Below, one piece after another: positions 43,895-52,838 of a DNA stretch of 64,000 nt; the first letter of the stretch is position 1, and the number at the start of each line of letters is the position of its first letter. The translations under genes were made by a program, and so were the position numbers. Where the stretch lies: assembly GCA_964485395.1 (NCBI GenBank), contig CAZAJF010000008.1:1-64000 (forward strand), given 5' to 3'. Source of the stretch: JANNSO01 sp964485395 (GTDB lineage Bacteria; Spirochaetota; Spirochaetia; Treponematales; UBA12059). The notes beneath the pieces are model-generated. The model was given only the letters and a program-made list of their open reading frames with translations. It made no database searches and was not told the DNA's origin.

Positions 43895-43981
43895 TCAATA
43901 GCGGTTCATGGAGAAAGCCTCGTTCAGGGGCTTTCTTTTTTTTTCGCGCTTGGACAGGTGGATTCCCGGGTGACCCAGCGT
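43895..43981. repeat. 87-bp exact direct repeat, copy 2
   Basis: Exact copy of 30688-30774. Here it is the genuine 3' end of the intact nitroreductase gene, so this is the probable parent copy. Confidence 0.9.
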
Positions 43982-44440
43982 TATAAGGAGCGGCACTTTG
44001 CGATTCCGGGGAATACCGAGTAATTTTTTTATTGCGCGCTCGTTGAACCAGCCCAGGATGCAGGTACCCAGACCGAGGGAAGCGGCCTGTAGGCAGAATT
44101 GGCCGACCGCGATACCGATGTCCAGATGGACGTACCCGTGGCCCTTCGCGATTCCCCCCATGGTGGCGGTGAATTTAGGCCGTTCGGCCACGACGGCGAC
44201 GATTGCGGGGGCTTCCCGCGCGAAGGCGTTTATGGGTACGGGCATGCCTACCGCAGCCTCGCGCGCCTTGGGAAGCAGCGCCGGGTCGTCGATGACGACG
44301 AAGCGCCATGGCTGCGAGTTGCATGCGGAGGGAGCCAGGCGACCGGCCTCTATGCACGCGACGATATCTTCGCGGCTGACGGGTCTGGGGTCGTACTGGC
44401 GGACGCTGCGCCTTTCGTTGGCGAGTTTTAAAAAATCCAT
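43895..44440 (-). CDS. Nitroreductase-family flavoprotein
   Basis: A 181-aa FMN-dependent nitroreductase-like protein. The N-terminal signature is ANERRSVRQYDPRPVSREDI, followed by RLAPSACNSQPWRFVVID, LGLGTCILGWFNE and VPLLITLGHPG. It reduces nitro- or quinone-type substrates with NAD(P)H. The short length fits the compact nitroreductase group of anaerobes. Its last codons are written over the plus-strand terminator of the convergent methyltransferase gene (poly-T read as Lys/Arg codons). A partial second copy lies 13 kb away. Confidence 0.9.
   Translation of the reverse strand: MDFLKLANERRSVRQYDPRPVSREDIVACIEAGRLAPSACNSQPWRFVVIDDPALLPKAREAAVGMPVPINAFAREAPAIVAVVAERPKFTATMGGIAKGHGYVHLDIGIAVGQFCLQAASLGLGTCILGWFNERAIKKLLGIPRNRKVPLLITLGHPGIHLSKREKKRKPLNEAFSMNRY
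43912..43944 (+). terminator. Intrinsic terminator embedded in the nitroreductase coding end
   Basis: Arms AGAAAGCC (43912-43919) and GGCTTTCT (43929-43936) plus nine T, oriented to end the methyltransferase transcript. It lies within the antisense gene's last 17 codons. Confidence 0.8.
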
Positions 44441-44493
44441 AACTTTAAGATACGCCCCGGATGATCGCGGGTCAATGACGTTTTAACTGAAAG

Positions 44494-47400
44494 TCAAAAC
44501 CCAAAGGACAGGTCAAGCGAATATTTGCCGGGATTCAACCGCCACCGGGCGGAAGTGTCGGGTCCGCAGGATGCCGTGCCGAGGCCTCGCTGCGCTACGT
44601 CCAGGTACAGGATGGTGGAATCCTGCGGCTCGATCTCGTACCAATGGCTTGCCTGCCACAACTGCCGGGCGCTCGTATGCGAGGCGTTGAAGTCGAAGCC
44701 TCCGCCGGCCGACGTCCCGGCTCCGGCGATTCGAAGGATCGATCCGTCGTCATTCGCCAAGGCAAGCGCGCGAGCGTCGGTCCGGTTGCCGTTCTCCTGC
44801 GGAAGCACATAGCGCGTCTGGAGTTCCCCGACCTGCGAGCGCCACAGGCCGAAGCGCGAGCCCGCTTTACGGTCGGAGTAGCACTCGCCGGGACCTCTCC
44901 CATACCATGTAATATTTTCAAAACCCGGCATAAGGGCCGTCTGCAACCCTACTCGCGGAAGCTCGGGCAGTCCGCCGTCGAGGTCGAAAAAAAAGGTCGC
45001 ATGCGGGCCGTGCGGTTCTGCGCACCAATCCTGGATGAACGATCCGACGAAGGTCCCTTTCGCGGTGCGAACCCGATGGGCGACGCGCACGCGTTTCCCG
45101 GTATCCGTTCCTTCGAGGAAATCGCCCTCCATCGAGTCCAGTTCGAAAACAACCTCGTCAAGTCCATGTTCCAGCCAAGCCGTCATGGCTTTGTCCTGAT
45201 GGTAAAAAGCCATTTCCGGAACGTCCGCCAAGTCAAGGAATTTCTTGAGCCCATCGTTCTCTGTGGGAGCGCGCCACAGATTCATGACAAGGGGCGCAGC
45301 CAGATATTCGCGGTTTCCGCCTCGCAGCGAATGCAGGAATCCGTCCGACCCGAAAGCCGCCGTCCAAGCGCTTCCGAGGGGCGACGGCTGCCTTCCTGCG
45401 ACAATGCCCCCGAACCTATCCACCTGCGCGCAGGGAGCCTTGTTATTCAATGGTAACTGCTCCCAGGCAAGGCGATGGCCTGCGGGCGCCCAGGAGCTTA
45501 CGATAACGCTGTACAGGTCAATGCTCAAATAACTTTCGCAGGCCCCGATTGAAAGCAGTTGCGCTTCCGTCAATTCGAATCGGAGGTCAAGCTGCGCTTC
45601 GCGGCCGGGTCCGATCGCCGAGACTTCCATCGTGTTTTCCGCGACGGCCAGCCCATCCGCGATAATCGACCACCGCAATTCGATCGGAGGCGTATCCACG
45701 AAATCGAAACGGCTCCGTATCGATATTTTTCCGCTCAGCGGTTCGCCGGAACGGATCGACAATTGCTGGAACAGCTTCGCGCATTCGGCAAGCACCGGTT
45801 TTGGGCTGCGGTCGGGAAAAACCAGTCCGTTGCAAATAAAGTCCCGGTCGCTCGGTTCGTCGCCGAAGTCGCCGCCGTATGCCCAATACTCTTCGCCGCT
45901 TACATTGCGGGCAAGGATTCCCTGGTCCACCCAATCCCAGATGAATCCTCCCTGAAGGCCGTCGTGCGATTCTATGATGTCCCAGTATTCAGCCAACCCG
46001 CCGTTGGAATTGCCCATCGCATGCGAATATTCGCACATGATGAAGGGCCTGTCGTCCGTGGTGGTCGCGGCCCACCGCTCAAGGAGTTCCATGGGAGGGT
46101 ACATGGTGGATACGATGTCGGAGGCGTTCCGGCCGCGCTTCAGGGATTGGAGCGTGAAAGGCAGCTGCCCCCACTCGGGTCGCGCCGCTCCTTCGTAATG
46201 CACGGGACGGTACGGATCGAAGGACCGCATCCATGCGGCGAGGGCGTCGTGACAGGGGCCGTATCCCGACTCGTTTCCGAGTGACCAAATTATAACCGAA
46301 GGATGATTCTTGTCCCGGAGGACCATGCGTTTGCCCCGCTCCATGAAAGCCGGCAGCCAGGAGGCGTCCCGGGCGAGCTGATCGTAATACGCATGGCTCT
46401 CTATGTTGGCTTCGTCCATCAGGTAGATGCCGTACTCGTCGCAGAGCTCGTACCAGCGCTCGTCGTTGGGATAGTGGCTGTTGCGCACGGCGTTGATATT
46501 GTGCCGTTTCATGAGCTCGATATCCTTGACCATGTCGCGGATATCGAGGGTCTTGCCCGTGCGCTCGTCGTGCTCATGCCGGTTGACTCCGCGAATCATC
46601 ACGCGTCGGCCGTTGATCAGCAGCTTGCGGTCCTTGATCTCGATTCTGCGGAAACCGAAGCGGCAGGCTACATGCTCCAATTCGTCACCCGCAGGGGAAA
46701 CCAGAGTCGCCACGATCGTGTACAGGCAGGGATCCTCCCCGCTCCATAGCCGGGGATTTTCCATATCGAGGGATATCCGCCCGGTCCAACCTGATATCCT
46801 GAAACGTCCGTCAACCAATATTTCTTTTTTTACAACGCGGTTTTCGCAGCGGACGTCCAAGGGAGCATGGATGGAGAGTCTTACCATGTAATCCCCGTAC
46901 ATCGTGTTCGGGATTCCGGTTTCCGGGATTTCCCCAGGAGGATAGTCGACCGCTCCCAATCCACGGCTTACCCGGAATGCTCCCGGATCAAAATCGAATC
47001 CAAGCCGTGCTTCCACCTGCAGCGTTCCCCGGGTCAGAGAGTCGTCGAGCGTCGGACGCACATCCAAATCCGCGATGAAGGCATGGTCCGTGGAATACAG
47101 GTAGACGCCGCGGTAAATGCCGCCGTACCACCACTGGTCCTGATCTTCGACATAGCTCGAATCGGAATATCGTATAACGGAAAACGCGAGCAAATTCTTC
47201 CCCGGGCGAAGAAAAGGGTTCAAGTCGAATTCCGACGGGAGCCTGGTATCCTTGCCCCAGCCTACGGCGCGGCCATTGCACCAAACCTCCAGGAAGCTTT
47301 CCGCTCCTCCGACATGCAAAACGGTTCGGCCCGCGCTCCAAGCCTCGGGCAACTCGAAATCCATGCGATAGAGGCCGGTGGGATTCCGTACGGCCGGGGC

Positions 47401-47763
47401 GCTGGGAGGAACGTTCGAGAACGGCATCAGAACGTTCGTATAATGGGGTTTATCATATCCTTGCAGTGTCCAGGTACCCGGGACTTTAAGAAAAGCCCAG
47501 CGCGAATCGTCAAAGCCGGGCAGGAAAAAATCCGTCGGCCGCGATTGAGGATTGGGTGCGAGCATAAAGCGCCAGTTTCCGGCCAGGCAGCGATATCGAT
47601 CGTTGGCCGAAAGGTCCCGCCCCACGGGTCCGGCCGATGCGGAATGCAGCGCTGCTTCCGCGCTTGACCAAGGCAGGAGAGGACTCCGCATGGGCAGTCG
47701 ATTCCAAGCGGAGGATTGCGGATCCTCCCAATTATTGCCCGAAGAGAAAAGACCGTGGCCCAT
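44494..47763 (-). CDS. lacZ: Beta-galactosidase, glycoside hydrolase family 2
   Basis: A protein of about 1089 aa with the LacZ layout. Sugar-binding domain: RMDFELPEAWSAGRTVLHVG; RGVNRHEHDERTGKTLD; acid/base Glu in WSLGNESGYGP; nucleophile Glu in FIMCEYSHAMGNSNG; C-terminal small-chain domain (LQTALMPGFENITWYGRGPG). It hydrolyses lactose and related beta-galactosides. ATG 47761-47763 has AAAGG 6 nt upstream; a TTG at 47769 that overlaps the permease stop is the alternative. It is the last gene of the AraC-controlled transport operon, so the imported sugar is probably a beta-galactoside. Confidence 0.93.
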   Translation of the reverse strand: MGHGLFSSGNNWEDPQSSAWNRLPMRSPLLPWSSAEAALHSASAGPVGRDLSANDRYRCLAGNWRFMLAPNPQSRPTDFFLPGFDDSRWAFLKVPGTWTLQGYDKPHYTNVLMPFSNVPPSAPAVRNPTGLYRMDFELPEAWSAGRTVLHVGGAESFLEVWCNGRAVGWGKDTRLPSEFDLNPFLRPGKNLLAFSVIRYSDSSYVEDQDQWWYGGIYRGVYLYSTDHAFIADLDVRPTLDDSLTRGTLQVEARLGFDFDPGAFRVSRGLGAVDYPPGEIPETGIPNTMYGDYMVRLSIHAPLDVRCENRVVKKEILVDGRFRISGWTGRISLDMENPRLWSGEDPCLYTIVATLVSPAGDELEHVACRFGFRRIEIKDRKLLINGRRVMIRGVNRHEHDERTGKTLDIRDMVKDIELMKRHNINAVRNSHYPNDERWYELCDEYGIYLMDEANIESHAYYDQLARDASWLPAFMERGKRMVLRDKNHPSVIIWSLGNESGYGPCHDALAAWMRSFDPYRPVHYEGAARPEWGQLPFTLQSLKRGRNASDIVSTMYPPMELLERWAATTTDDRPFIMCEYSHAMGNSNGGLAEYWDIIESHDGLQGGFIWDWVDQGILARNVSGEEYWAYGGDFGDEPSDRDFICNGLVFPDRSPKPVLAECAKLFQQLSIRSGEPLSGKISIRSRFDFVDTPPIELRWSIIADGLAVAENTMEVSAIGPGREAQLDLRFELTEAQLLSIGACESYLSIDLYSVIVSSWAPAGHRLAWEQLPLNNKAPCAQVDRFGGIVAGRQPSPLGSAWTAAFGSDGFLHSLRGGNREYLAAPLVMNLWRAPTENDGLKKFLDLADVPEMAFYHQDKAMTAWLEHGLDEVVFELDSMEGDFLEGTDTGKRVRVAHRVRTAKGTFVGSFIQDWCAEPHGPHATFFFDLDGGLPELPRVGLQTALMPGFENITWYGRGPGECYSDRKAGSRFGLWRSQVGELQTRYVLPQENGNRTDARALALANDDGSILRIAGAGTSAGGGFDFNASHTSARQLWQASHWYEIEPQDSTILYLDVAQRGLGTASCGPDTSARWRLNPGKYSLDLSFGF

Positions 47764-47765
47764 GG

Positions 47766-48632
47766 TCAACCTTTCACGGCGCCGACGGTCATCCCGCGGA
47801 CGAAGAATTTCTGGAACATGAGGAAGAAAACTAACGGCAGGATCATGGCGATGATCGATCCCGACGCGGTCATATTATAAAAAGATATAAACTCGCCCTG
47901 CATGTTCGCCAATCCCAGGGTGACCGGCTTGAGGGTGTCGCTCTGCAGCAGCACGAGGGACCACAGGAGGTCATTCCATATCCAAGTAAACTCGAGCACG
48001 GCCAGCGCCGCGAGGCTCGGTTTCGCAAGCGGCAGGATTATCTGCAGGAATATCCTGAAATCGCCTGCTCCGTCGATTCGCGGCGCCTCGATAAGGCTGA
48101 AGGGAATCTGCCTGAAGAAGTTCCGGAGAAAGAACGTGCAGAATCCTAGTTGGAAGGCGATGTGGAACAATATGACGCCGATACGCGTATTCATGAGGCC
48201 TATGCTGTCGGTAAAACGGAATACCGGTATCATGAGCATCTGAAAGGGAATCAGCATGCCGGCGATGAACATGACGAGAATAAGCTTGTTGAGCCGAAAT
48301 TTATAGAAAGCCAGCGCGAAAGCCGCAAGGCTCGAAAGCGCGAGCATTCCGATGACGGAAGGGACTGTAATCAAGATAGTATTAAAAACATAACGGCCCA
48401 TTCCTACCGTAGTCCATACTTTCGCATAGTTGTCGAAGCGCCATTCCTTGGGGAAAGCCCACATCGCGCCTTTGCCCATGATCTCGTCCATGGATTTGAC
48501 CGAGGTGAAAAAAGCCAGGATCAGGGGGATGAGCCAGAAGGCCACGAGGGCCGTCGAGGCGATATAAAAAGACAGCTTGAGTATCGTTTGCCGTGTCTTT
48601 TGGCTGCGCGGGACCATTGCGTTGTTTTTCAC
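47766..48632 (-). CDS. Carbohydrate ABC transporter permease (MalG/LacG type)
   Basis: A 288-aa protein with six transmembrane helices. The EAA loop is LIEAPRIDGAGDFRIFLQII, the site that contacts the ATPase. The GTG start (complement of 48630-48632) overlaps the stop of the upstream permease by 4 nt; ATG 48617 is a less supported alternative. It forms the membrane channel with the preceding permease. No ATPase is in the operon, so a shared MsmK-type ATPase elsewhere must energise it. Confidence 0.9.
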   Translation of the reverse strand: MKNNAMVPRSQKTRQTILKLSFYIASTALVAFWLIPLILAFFTSVKSMDEIMGKGAMWAFPKEWRFDNYAKVWTTVGMGRYVFNTILITVPSVIGMLALSSLAAFALAFYKFRLNKLILVMFIAGMLIPFQMLMIPVFRFTDSIGLMNTRIGVILFHIAFQLGFCTFFLRNFFRQIPFSLIEAPRIDGAGDFRIFLQIILPLAKPSLAALAVLEFTWIWNDLLWSLVLLQSDTLKPVTLGLANMQGEFISFYNMTASGSIIAMILPLVFFLMFQKFFVRGMTVGAVKG

Positions 48633-49522
48633 AGGCCGCTCTCTTTTTCGTCCTTGAAGGTACGGTTGATGTATACCATGATGAAGCCGAGGGTGATGAG
48701 GAATTGCACCACCGCTATCGCCGACCCGTACCCGTAGTCCTGGTACTGGAACGACGACGTGTACATGTAGCTCGCGAGCACTTCGGCTGCGCGCGCCTTC
48801 GTATTGGTCATGACGTAGATGATGTCGAACGCGCGCAAAGAATCTATAACGGAAATCGTCATGGATACCACGGTCGCCGGCGCGAGCAGGGGCAGGATCA
48901 CCTTGGTAAAGCGTTGCCACCAATTGGCTCCGTCGATGATCGACGCCTCTACCAATTCGACGGGTACGCTTTGCAGGCCGGCGAGGTAAAGAATCATTAT
49001 ATAGGGGACCTGGCGCCAGACTCCGACGGCCACCAGCGCCCCGGTCATGAACTGCCTGTCTCCCAGCCACGGCTTGGCCAGGTCGGCAAGTCCCACGGCG
49101 CGTAAGAACATATTGAGTAAACCCGAGTCGGGGTTGTATATCCACATCCAGATCGTACCGATTATGACGAAGCTGAGCGTCATCGGCAGATAGAAAAGGG
49201 TTTTATAAATCCTGTTGCCTTTGTAGGCGTTGTTGAACAGCATGGCCACCAGCAGACCGAGCGGGATCGGTATGAATACGAAACATATCAGCCAAACCAG
49301 GTTGTTCTTGAGGGCGATATAGAACTGAGGGTCGCCGAACATGCGCTTGAAGTTTGCGAAGCCTATATAAACGGTATCGTACAGCAGACTGTCTTTTTTG
49401 GTGAAGGCATAGCTGAAGCTCCTGAAAATAGGCAGATACACCCAAATCAGGTACATGGTCAACGGGAGCGCGAGAAAAGCCCATGGCAGCCACCAACCTT
49501 TGTTCCGCTTGAAGAGAGTCAT
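48629..49522 (-). CDS. Carbohydrate ABC transporter permease (MalF/UgpA/LacF type)
   Basis: A 297-aa protein from ATG 49520-49522 (MTLFKRNKGWWLPWAFLALP), with AAAGG 6-7 nt before it. Six transmembrane helices; the EAA loop is LVEASIIDGANWWQRFTKVI. It pairs with the downstream permease. Four hairpins separate it from the binding-protein gene, likely lowering permease relative to binding-protein expression. Confidence 0.91.
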   Translation of the reverse strand: MTLFKRNKGWWLPWAFLALPLTMYLIWVYLPIFRSFSYAFTKKDSLLYDTVYIGFANFKRMFGDPQFYIALKNNLVWLICFVFIPIPLGLLVAMLFNNAYKGNRIYKTLFYLPMTLSFVIIGTIWMWIYNPDSGLLNMFLRAVGLADLAKPWLGDRQFMTGALVAVGVWRQVPYIMILYLAGLQSVPVELVEASIIDGANWWQRFTKVILPLLAPATVVSMTISVIDSLRAFDIIYVMTNTKARAAEVLASYMYTSSFQYQDYGYGSAIAVVQFLITLGFIMVYINRTFKDEKESGL

Positions 49523-49553
49523 GGCAACACCTTTCGACTGATGCAAATATCTA

Positions 49554-49702
49554 TTATGGTTGACCTCTAAAAACTTCAGTTTTTAGAGGTCAACCATAAA
49601 AACCTGATTCCTGCAAGGAATCAGCGAGGAACTTCCAATAACCAACAAGGTTATTGGAAGTTCCCTTAACCTGAAAAGTCCGGGCCGATTCGACCCGGAC
49701 TT
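49554..49702 (-). other. Array of four consecutive perfect hairpins between binding-protein and permease genes
   Basis: Hairpin 1: arms 49554-49575 and 49578-49599, 22 bp perfect, 2-nt loop. Hairpin 2: CTGATTCCT / AGGAATCAG (49604-49612, 49616-49624). Hairpin 3: 16 bp perfect, arms 49628-49643 and 49649-49664. Hairpin 4: AAGTCCGGG / CCCGGACTT (49676-49684, 49694-49702), which in the transcript comes first after the binding-protein stop and is followed by TTTTC. They probably stabilise the upstream message and attenuate read-through. Confidence 0.85.
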
Positions 49703-49731
49703 CTTAAATCATGAAAGCGTTAAAGGACCGG

Positions 49732-50976
49732 TCAGTTGCTATAGATGCGGACGCGTTCCTTGTCGAGATCGGCCAGTATCGCATCGAGATTGGCAGGCTT
49801 GGCCATAATGTCCAGGATGGCATTCAATCCTTTGGCCGCCATTTCTTCCGGCGCGTCGCGGTCATAGAACTGCGCGGCGAAACTTGCTCCTTGAACCATG
49901 GCCAATCCGCGCGCGGCTTCCGCGTTGGGAACGGCCACTTTTACATTCGCGGCCAAGCGACCGAGAGGTTTGCAGAACGCCTCCTGCTGGGCGGCCGTAG
50001 CGAGGAAGGCCAGGAACAGCTTGGCTTCTTCCTTGTTCTTCGCTTTTGCGGGCAGCATAAAGCCGTCGGTAGGCGTATCTACCGTATATTTGGTGTTTCC
50101 GCCATAGATGGGGAACGGGAAGAAGTCGATGGAACCGCGAGTTTCGGCAGGAACGGTATCCATGATGAATTGGCCCATGAGGTACATGCCGGCTTTTCCC
50201 TCCGCCAGGGGTTTTACCGATTCCTGCCAGGACAGTGAAGTGGCGTTATCGATGAAATAGCCTTTCTTGGAAAGATCGGCGATGATGCCGAGGCTTTTTT
50301 TAACGCGGGGATCGGTATACGCGATTTTTCCGCCGGTAAGCTGAGCGTGGAAATCGCCGCCGTTGACGGCGCTATCCAGCAGGTCGAACCAACCGCCTGT
50401 CGTCCAAGTGTCTTTTGCCCCGACCGCTATCGGCGCTACGCCGTTAGCCTTGAGGGTTTCGCAAACTTTCATGAACTCGTCCCATGTCTTGGGAGGAGTC
50501 AGCTTGTATTTGGCGAAAACATCTTTGTTGTAATACACCGCCCACCAATACCAGCTCTGGGGCATGAAATAGACTTTTCCGTTGTAAGAACTGGCTACCT
50601 TGAAGGCAGCGGGAAATTCCTTGCTGATGTTTCCGCCGGGGAATACGTTGTCGATGGGCTCGAGCAATTTTTTCTCGGCGAATACCTGCATGCGATAGCC
50701 GGCAAACCAGGTTACGACATCGGGTGCCGCGCTCGACGTAAGCCAACTTGCCAACTGCGTCTTGAATTGCTCATGGGCAAACGTGTTGACTGTTACCTTG
50801 ATGGAAGGGTTGGCAGCCTGGAAGGCATCGAACACTTTCTGGAAGGCCGCCTTGGGAGCTTCGTCCGACATGTAGGAATTGATTACCAATACCTTGTTTC
50901 CAGCAGCTGATGCATTGGTGCCTAGAATGATCAGTGCGACGAGCGCTACTGCGGCAAACATTACTGTTCTTTTCAT
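49732..50976 (-). CDS. Carbohydrate ABC transporter substrate-binding protein
   Basis: A 414-aa exported protein with signal peptide (VMFAAVALVALIILGTNASA). It belongs to the extracellular solute-binding family 1: VLVINSYMSDEAPKAAFQKV, PDVVTWFAGYRMQVFAE, YNGKVYFMPQSWYWWAVYYN, GKAGMYLMGQFIMD. It captures the sugar for the two permeases. The gene is first in the operon, 3' of the AraC regulator, with a TTGACA-18-TACACT promoter and an AGAGGAGA Shine-Dalgarno. Linkage to LacZ suggests a galactoside ligand. Confidence 0.92.
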   Translation of the reverse strand: MKRTVMFAAVALVALIILGTNASAAGNKVLVINSYMSDEAPKAAFQKVFDAFQAANPSIKVTVNTFAHEQFKTQLASWLTSSAAPDVVTWFAGYRMQVFAEKKLLEPIDNVFPGGNISKEFPAAFKVASSYNGKVYFMPQSWYWWAVYYNKDVFAKYKLTPPKTWDEFMKVCETLKANGVAPIAVGAKDTWTTGGWFDLLDSAVNGGDFHAQLTGGKIAYTDPRVKKSLGIIADLSKKGYFIDNATSLSWQESVKPLAEGKAGMYLMGQFIMDTVPAETRGSIDFFPFPIYGGNTKYTVDTPTDGFMLPAKAKNKEEAKLFLAFLATAAQQEAFCKPLGRLAANVKVAVPNAEAARGLAMVQGASFAAQFYDRDAPEEMAAKGLNAILDIMAKPANLDAILADLDKERVRIYSN

Positions 50977-51044
50977 TGTTTCTCCTCTTTGATGAAAATC
51001 CGGAGTCCTGCTGACATACCGGATTTACTTCTGGTGATTAAAAG

Positions 51045-51074
51045 AGTGTATGAATAGAACTTTGAATCTGTCAA
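51045..51074 (-). promoter_or_regulatory. Sigma-70-type promoter of the galactoside operon
   Basis: On the minus strand TTGACA (complement of 51069-51074), an 18-nt spacer, TACACT (complement of 51045-51050), about 70 nt upstream of the binding-protein start. Confidence 0.65.
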
Positions 51075-51082
51075 TCGAAAGT

Positions 51083-51097
51083 TTCATATATTCATAT
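51083..51097. promoter_or_regulatory. Direct repeat, candidate AraC-type activator site
   Basis: TTCATAT (51083-51089) and TTCATAT (51091-51097), one base apart, immediately upstream of the -35 box. Direct repeats at this position are typical for AraC-family activators, but the short 8-bp period is unusual. Assignment to the adjacent regulator is an inference. Confidence 0.4.
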
Positions 51098-51101
51098 CGA
51101 A

Positions 51102-51932
51102 TTACTCAAAAGGAGGACAATGAAGGCTTCTGAATGCTCCGGGGCTTATGATTTCAGCTTTTTTAAATACCCTGCACAGGTAGTTACTGTCGGAAAATCC
51201 AACCAGCCTGGCTATTTCAGAGATAGGAAGTTCAGGTTTTGCCACAAGGAATTCCTTTGCCTTGGATATCCTGAAGGAGATAAGGTATTCAAAGGGCCGC
51301 ATACGCAACGACTGCTGAAACATTTTACAGAGATATTGCGGCGTGACGCCTATGAGTTTGGAAAGATCCTCAATGACGATATTGTGTGCAAAATTTGCTC
51401 TGATATATTGTAAAACGGGCCGCAATTTGGCGTGCCTCGGTTGCGAATCCCTGGTTTTGGGCTCAAGAGCCACTTTCAAAGCAAGCAGCGTTTCGTATAG
51501 AAGCAATGAAGTTTCATGGAATGCGATAGCGGAATCGGTTAAAGATGCATTATAAAGCTCCCGCAACAGGGTTTTCAGATGCCAAAGATCAGAAATTTGA
51601 AATACTCCCGACTTTTCCATGCCGATAAAACGCAGCATCTCGGCAACTGCGGATCCGCCAAAACCCATCCAATCCGTCGTCCAATCGCCGCTCAGATTAC
51701 GATATTCATGCGCTTCGCCGGGCAGAAGGAAGAAACCATTCCCCGGGCAGATATCAAATTTCTGACCGCCGACAAAAAGCTCTCCGCGCCCCGAAAGGCA
51801 TTGAATCCACTGATACCAAGGGTATCCTTCCGAGCGCTTTATGTTTTCCTGTGGCCAATCATAGCCGATCGTAGCCAAAAGAAATGGTAATGCACGCTGA
51901 TTGTCATCGGTAGTACAAAAAACAAAAGGCAT
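51102..51932 (-). CDS. AraC-family transcriptional regulator
   Basis: About 276 aa from ATG 51930-51932 (MPFVFCTTDDNQRALPFLLA), chosen for a strong CAGGAG 6 nt before it. The N-terminal cupin-type sensor has YPWYQWIQCLSGRGELFVGG and PGNGFFLLPGEAHEY. The C-terminal double helix-turn-helix has IVIEDLSKLIGVTPQYLCKM and ISEIARLVGFSDSNYLCRVF. It most likely activates the operon immediately downstream in response to the imported sugar. Confidence 0.92.
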   Translation of the reverse strand: MPFVFCTTDDNQRALPFLLATIGYDWPQENIKRSEGYPWYQWIQCLSGRGELFVGGQKFDICPGNGFFLLPGEAHEYRNLSGDWTTDWMGFGGSAVAEMLRFIGMEKSGVFQISDLWHLKTLLRELYNASLTDSAIAFHETSLLLYETLLALKVALEPKTRDSQPRHAKLRPVLQYIRANFAHNIVIEDLSKLIGVTPQYLCKMFQQSLRMRPFEYLISFRISKAKEFLVAKPELPISEIARLVGFSDSNYLCRVFKKAEIISPGAFRSLHCPPFE

Positions 51933-52076
51933 CCGAATCTCCTGGTTCAAAGCTTCAATAGATTCATATTGTACTATAAAAGATAATAATGTACAAGAAA
52001 ATTCCAATAGTAACGTGAAAATCTGCAAGAGGTTTTTATTGACTCAAGTTGTTAAGAAAAGAATGCCAGTATATTT

Positions 52077-52712
52077 TCAGGCAAGAATTAGAGCATACAA
52101 GCGTCTGTCATGAATGTCTGCAGGAACCAAGTCGAAAAATTGGCATGCATACCCAATGCCGCAGGTACTAAAGCCATCAATTGAAGTATCTTGTAAATTC
52201 GAACCCTGTCCCCATTGTTTCAGGTTTTCAGCCTCTAATTTAGCCAGGAATCGATCATAAAAACCCTTCCCACGCCCTAGCCTCATGTATTTGCCGTCAA
52301 AAGCCAAGCCGGGTATCAGTGCGAGACATGGCTGCGCAAGAATCTCAGGCAGGGACAGGGCTCGAATTTCCGCGGGTGGTGCTGGAATGTTCCAACGGTC
52401 CAATGGCCAGAATTTCCAATCGGGATTAAGCTCGATAAAGACGATGTCCTCGCCCTCGATGCGCGGAACGGCTACCCGTTTCCCGTCAGCCATAGCTTTC
52501 TCGATAATGCAGCCGGTATCTATTTCGTCAGGCATGGACAGGAAGGCCAGTAAAAGCTCAGCGGTTTCGTAACTACGGAGCTTGCCAACGTCGCAGGCCA
52601 GCCGTAGGGCGGCTGCTTTTTTTTCTTCGGAATTTATGGCTTTAAGCCTGGCTTTGGCAATTGAGCGCAGTCGTTTTTTTTCATCGAATACTGAATTTGC
52701 ATCCATCATCAT
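52077..52712 (-). CDS. 5-formyltetrahydrofolate cyclo-ligase family protein
   Basis: A 211-aa protein. It has FDEKKRLRSIAKARLKAINS at the N-terminus, VAVPRIEGEDIVFIELNPD, and the signature MRLGRGKGFYDRFL, in which Gly/Lys/Tyr bind ATP. It converts 5-formyl-THF to 5,10-methenyl-THF using ATP. Two copies of the dispersed GGGGACAGGG motif lie inside it in opposite orientation (52204-52213 and 52352-52360). They encode LKQWGQGSNLQ and AEIRALSLPE, loops that may be insertions. Three consecutive ATGs at the start leave the exact start open. Confidence 0.9.
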   Translation of the reverse strand: MMMDANSVFDEKKRLRSIAKARLKAINSEEKKAAALRLACDVGKLRSYETAELLLAFLSMPDEIDTGCIIEKAMADGKRVAVPRIEGEDIVFIELNPDWKFWPLDRWNIPAPPAEIRALSLPEILAQPCLALIPGLAFDGKYMRLGRGKGFYDRFLAKLEAENLKQWGQGSNLQDTSIDGFSTCGIGYACQFFDLVPADIHDRRLYALILA

Positions 52713-52838
52713 AAACCTGCCTTGTATCGATACCGTAGCACGCCTTGAGAACGCCTGTCAGTCCATATTTCGGATTATTGCCGAACTTGCCCGACCACCC
52801 AAGGCTTGTGTTACAATAGGAAGATAGAGGAGTCATGC

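Noticed and set aside
48633..49145. N-terminal extension of the MalG-type permease
   Set aside because: It is a shadow of the upstream permease gene; the GTG at 48632 overlapping that gene's stop is the proper start.
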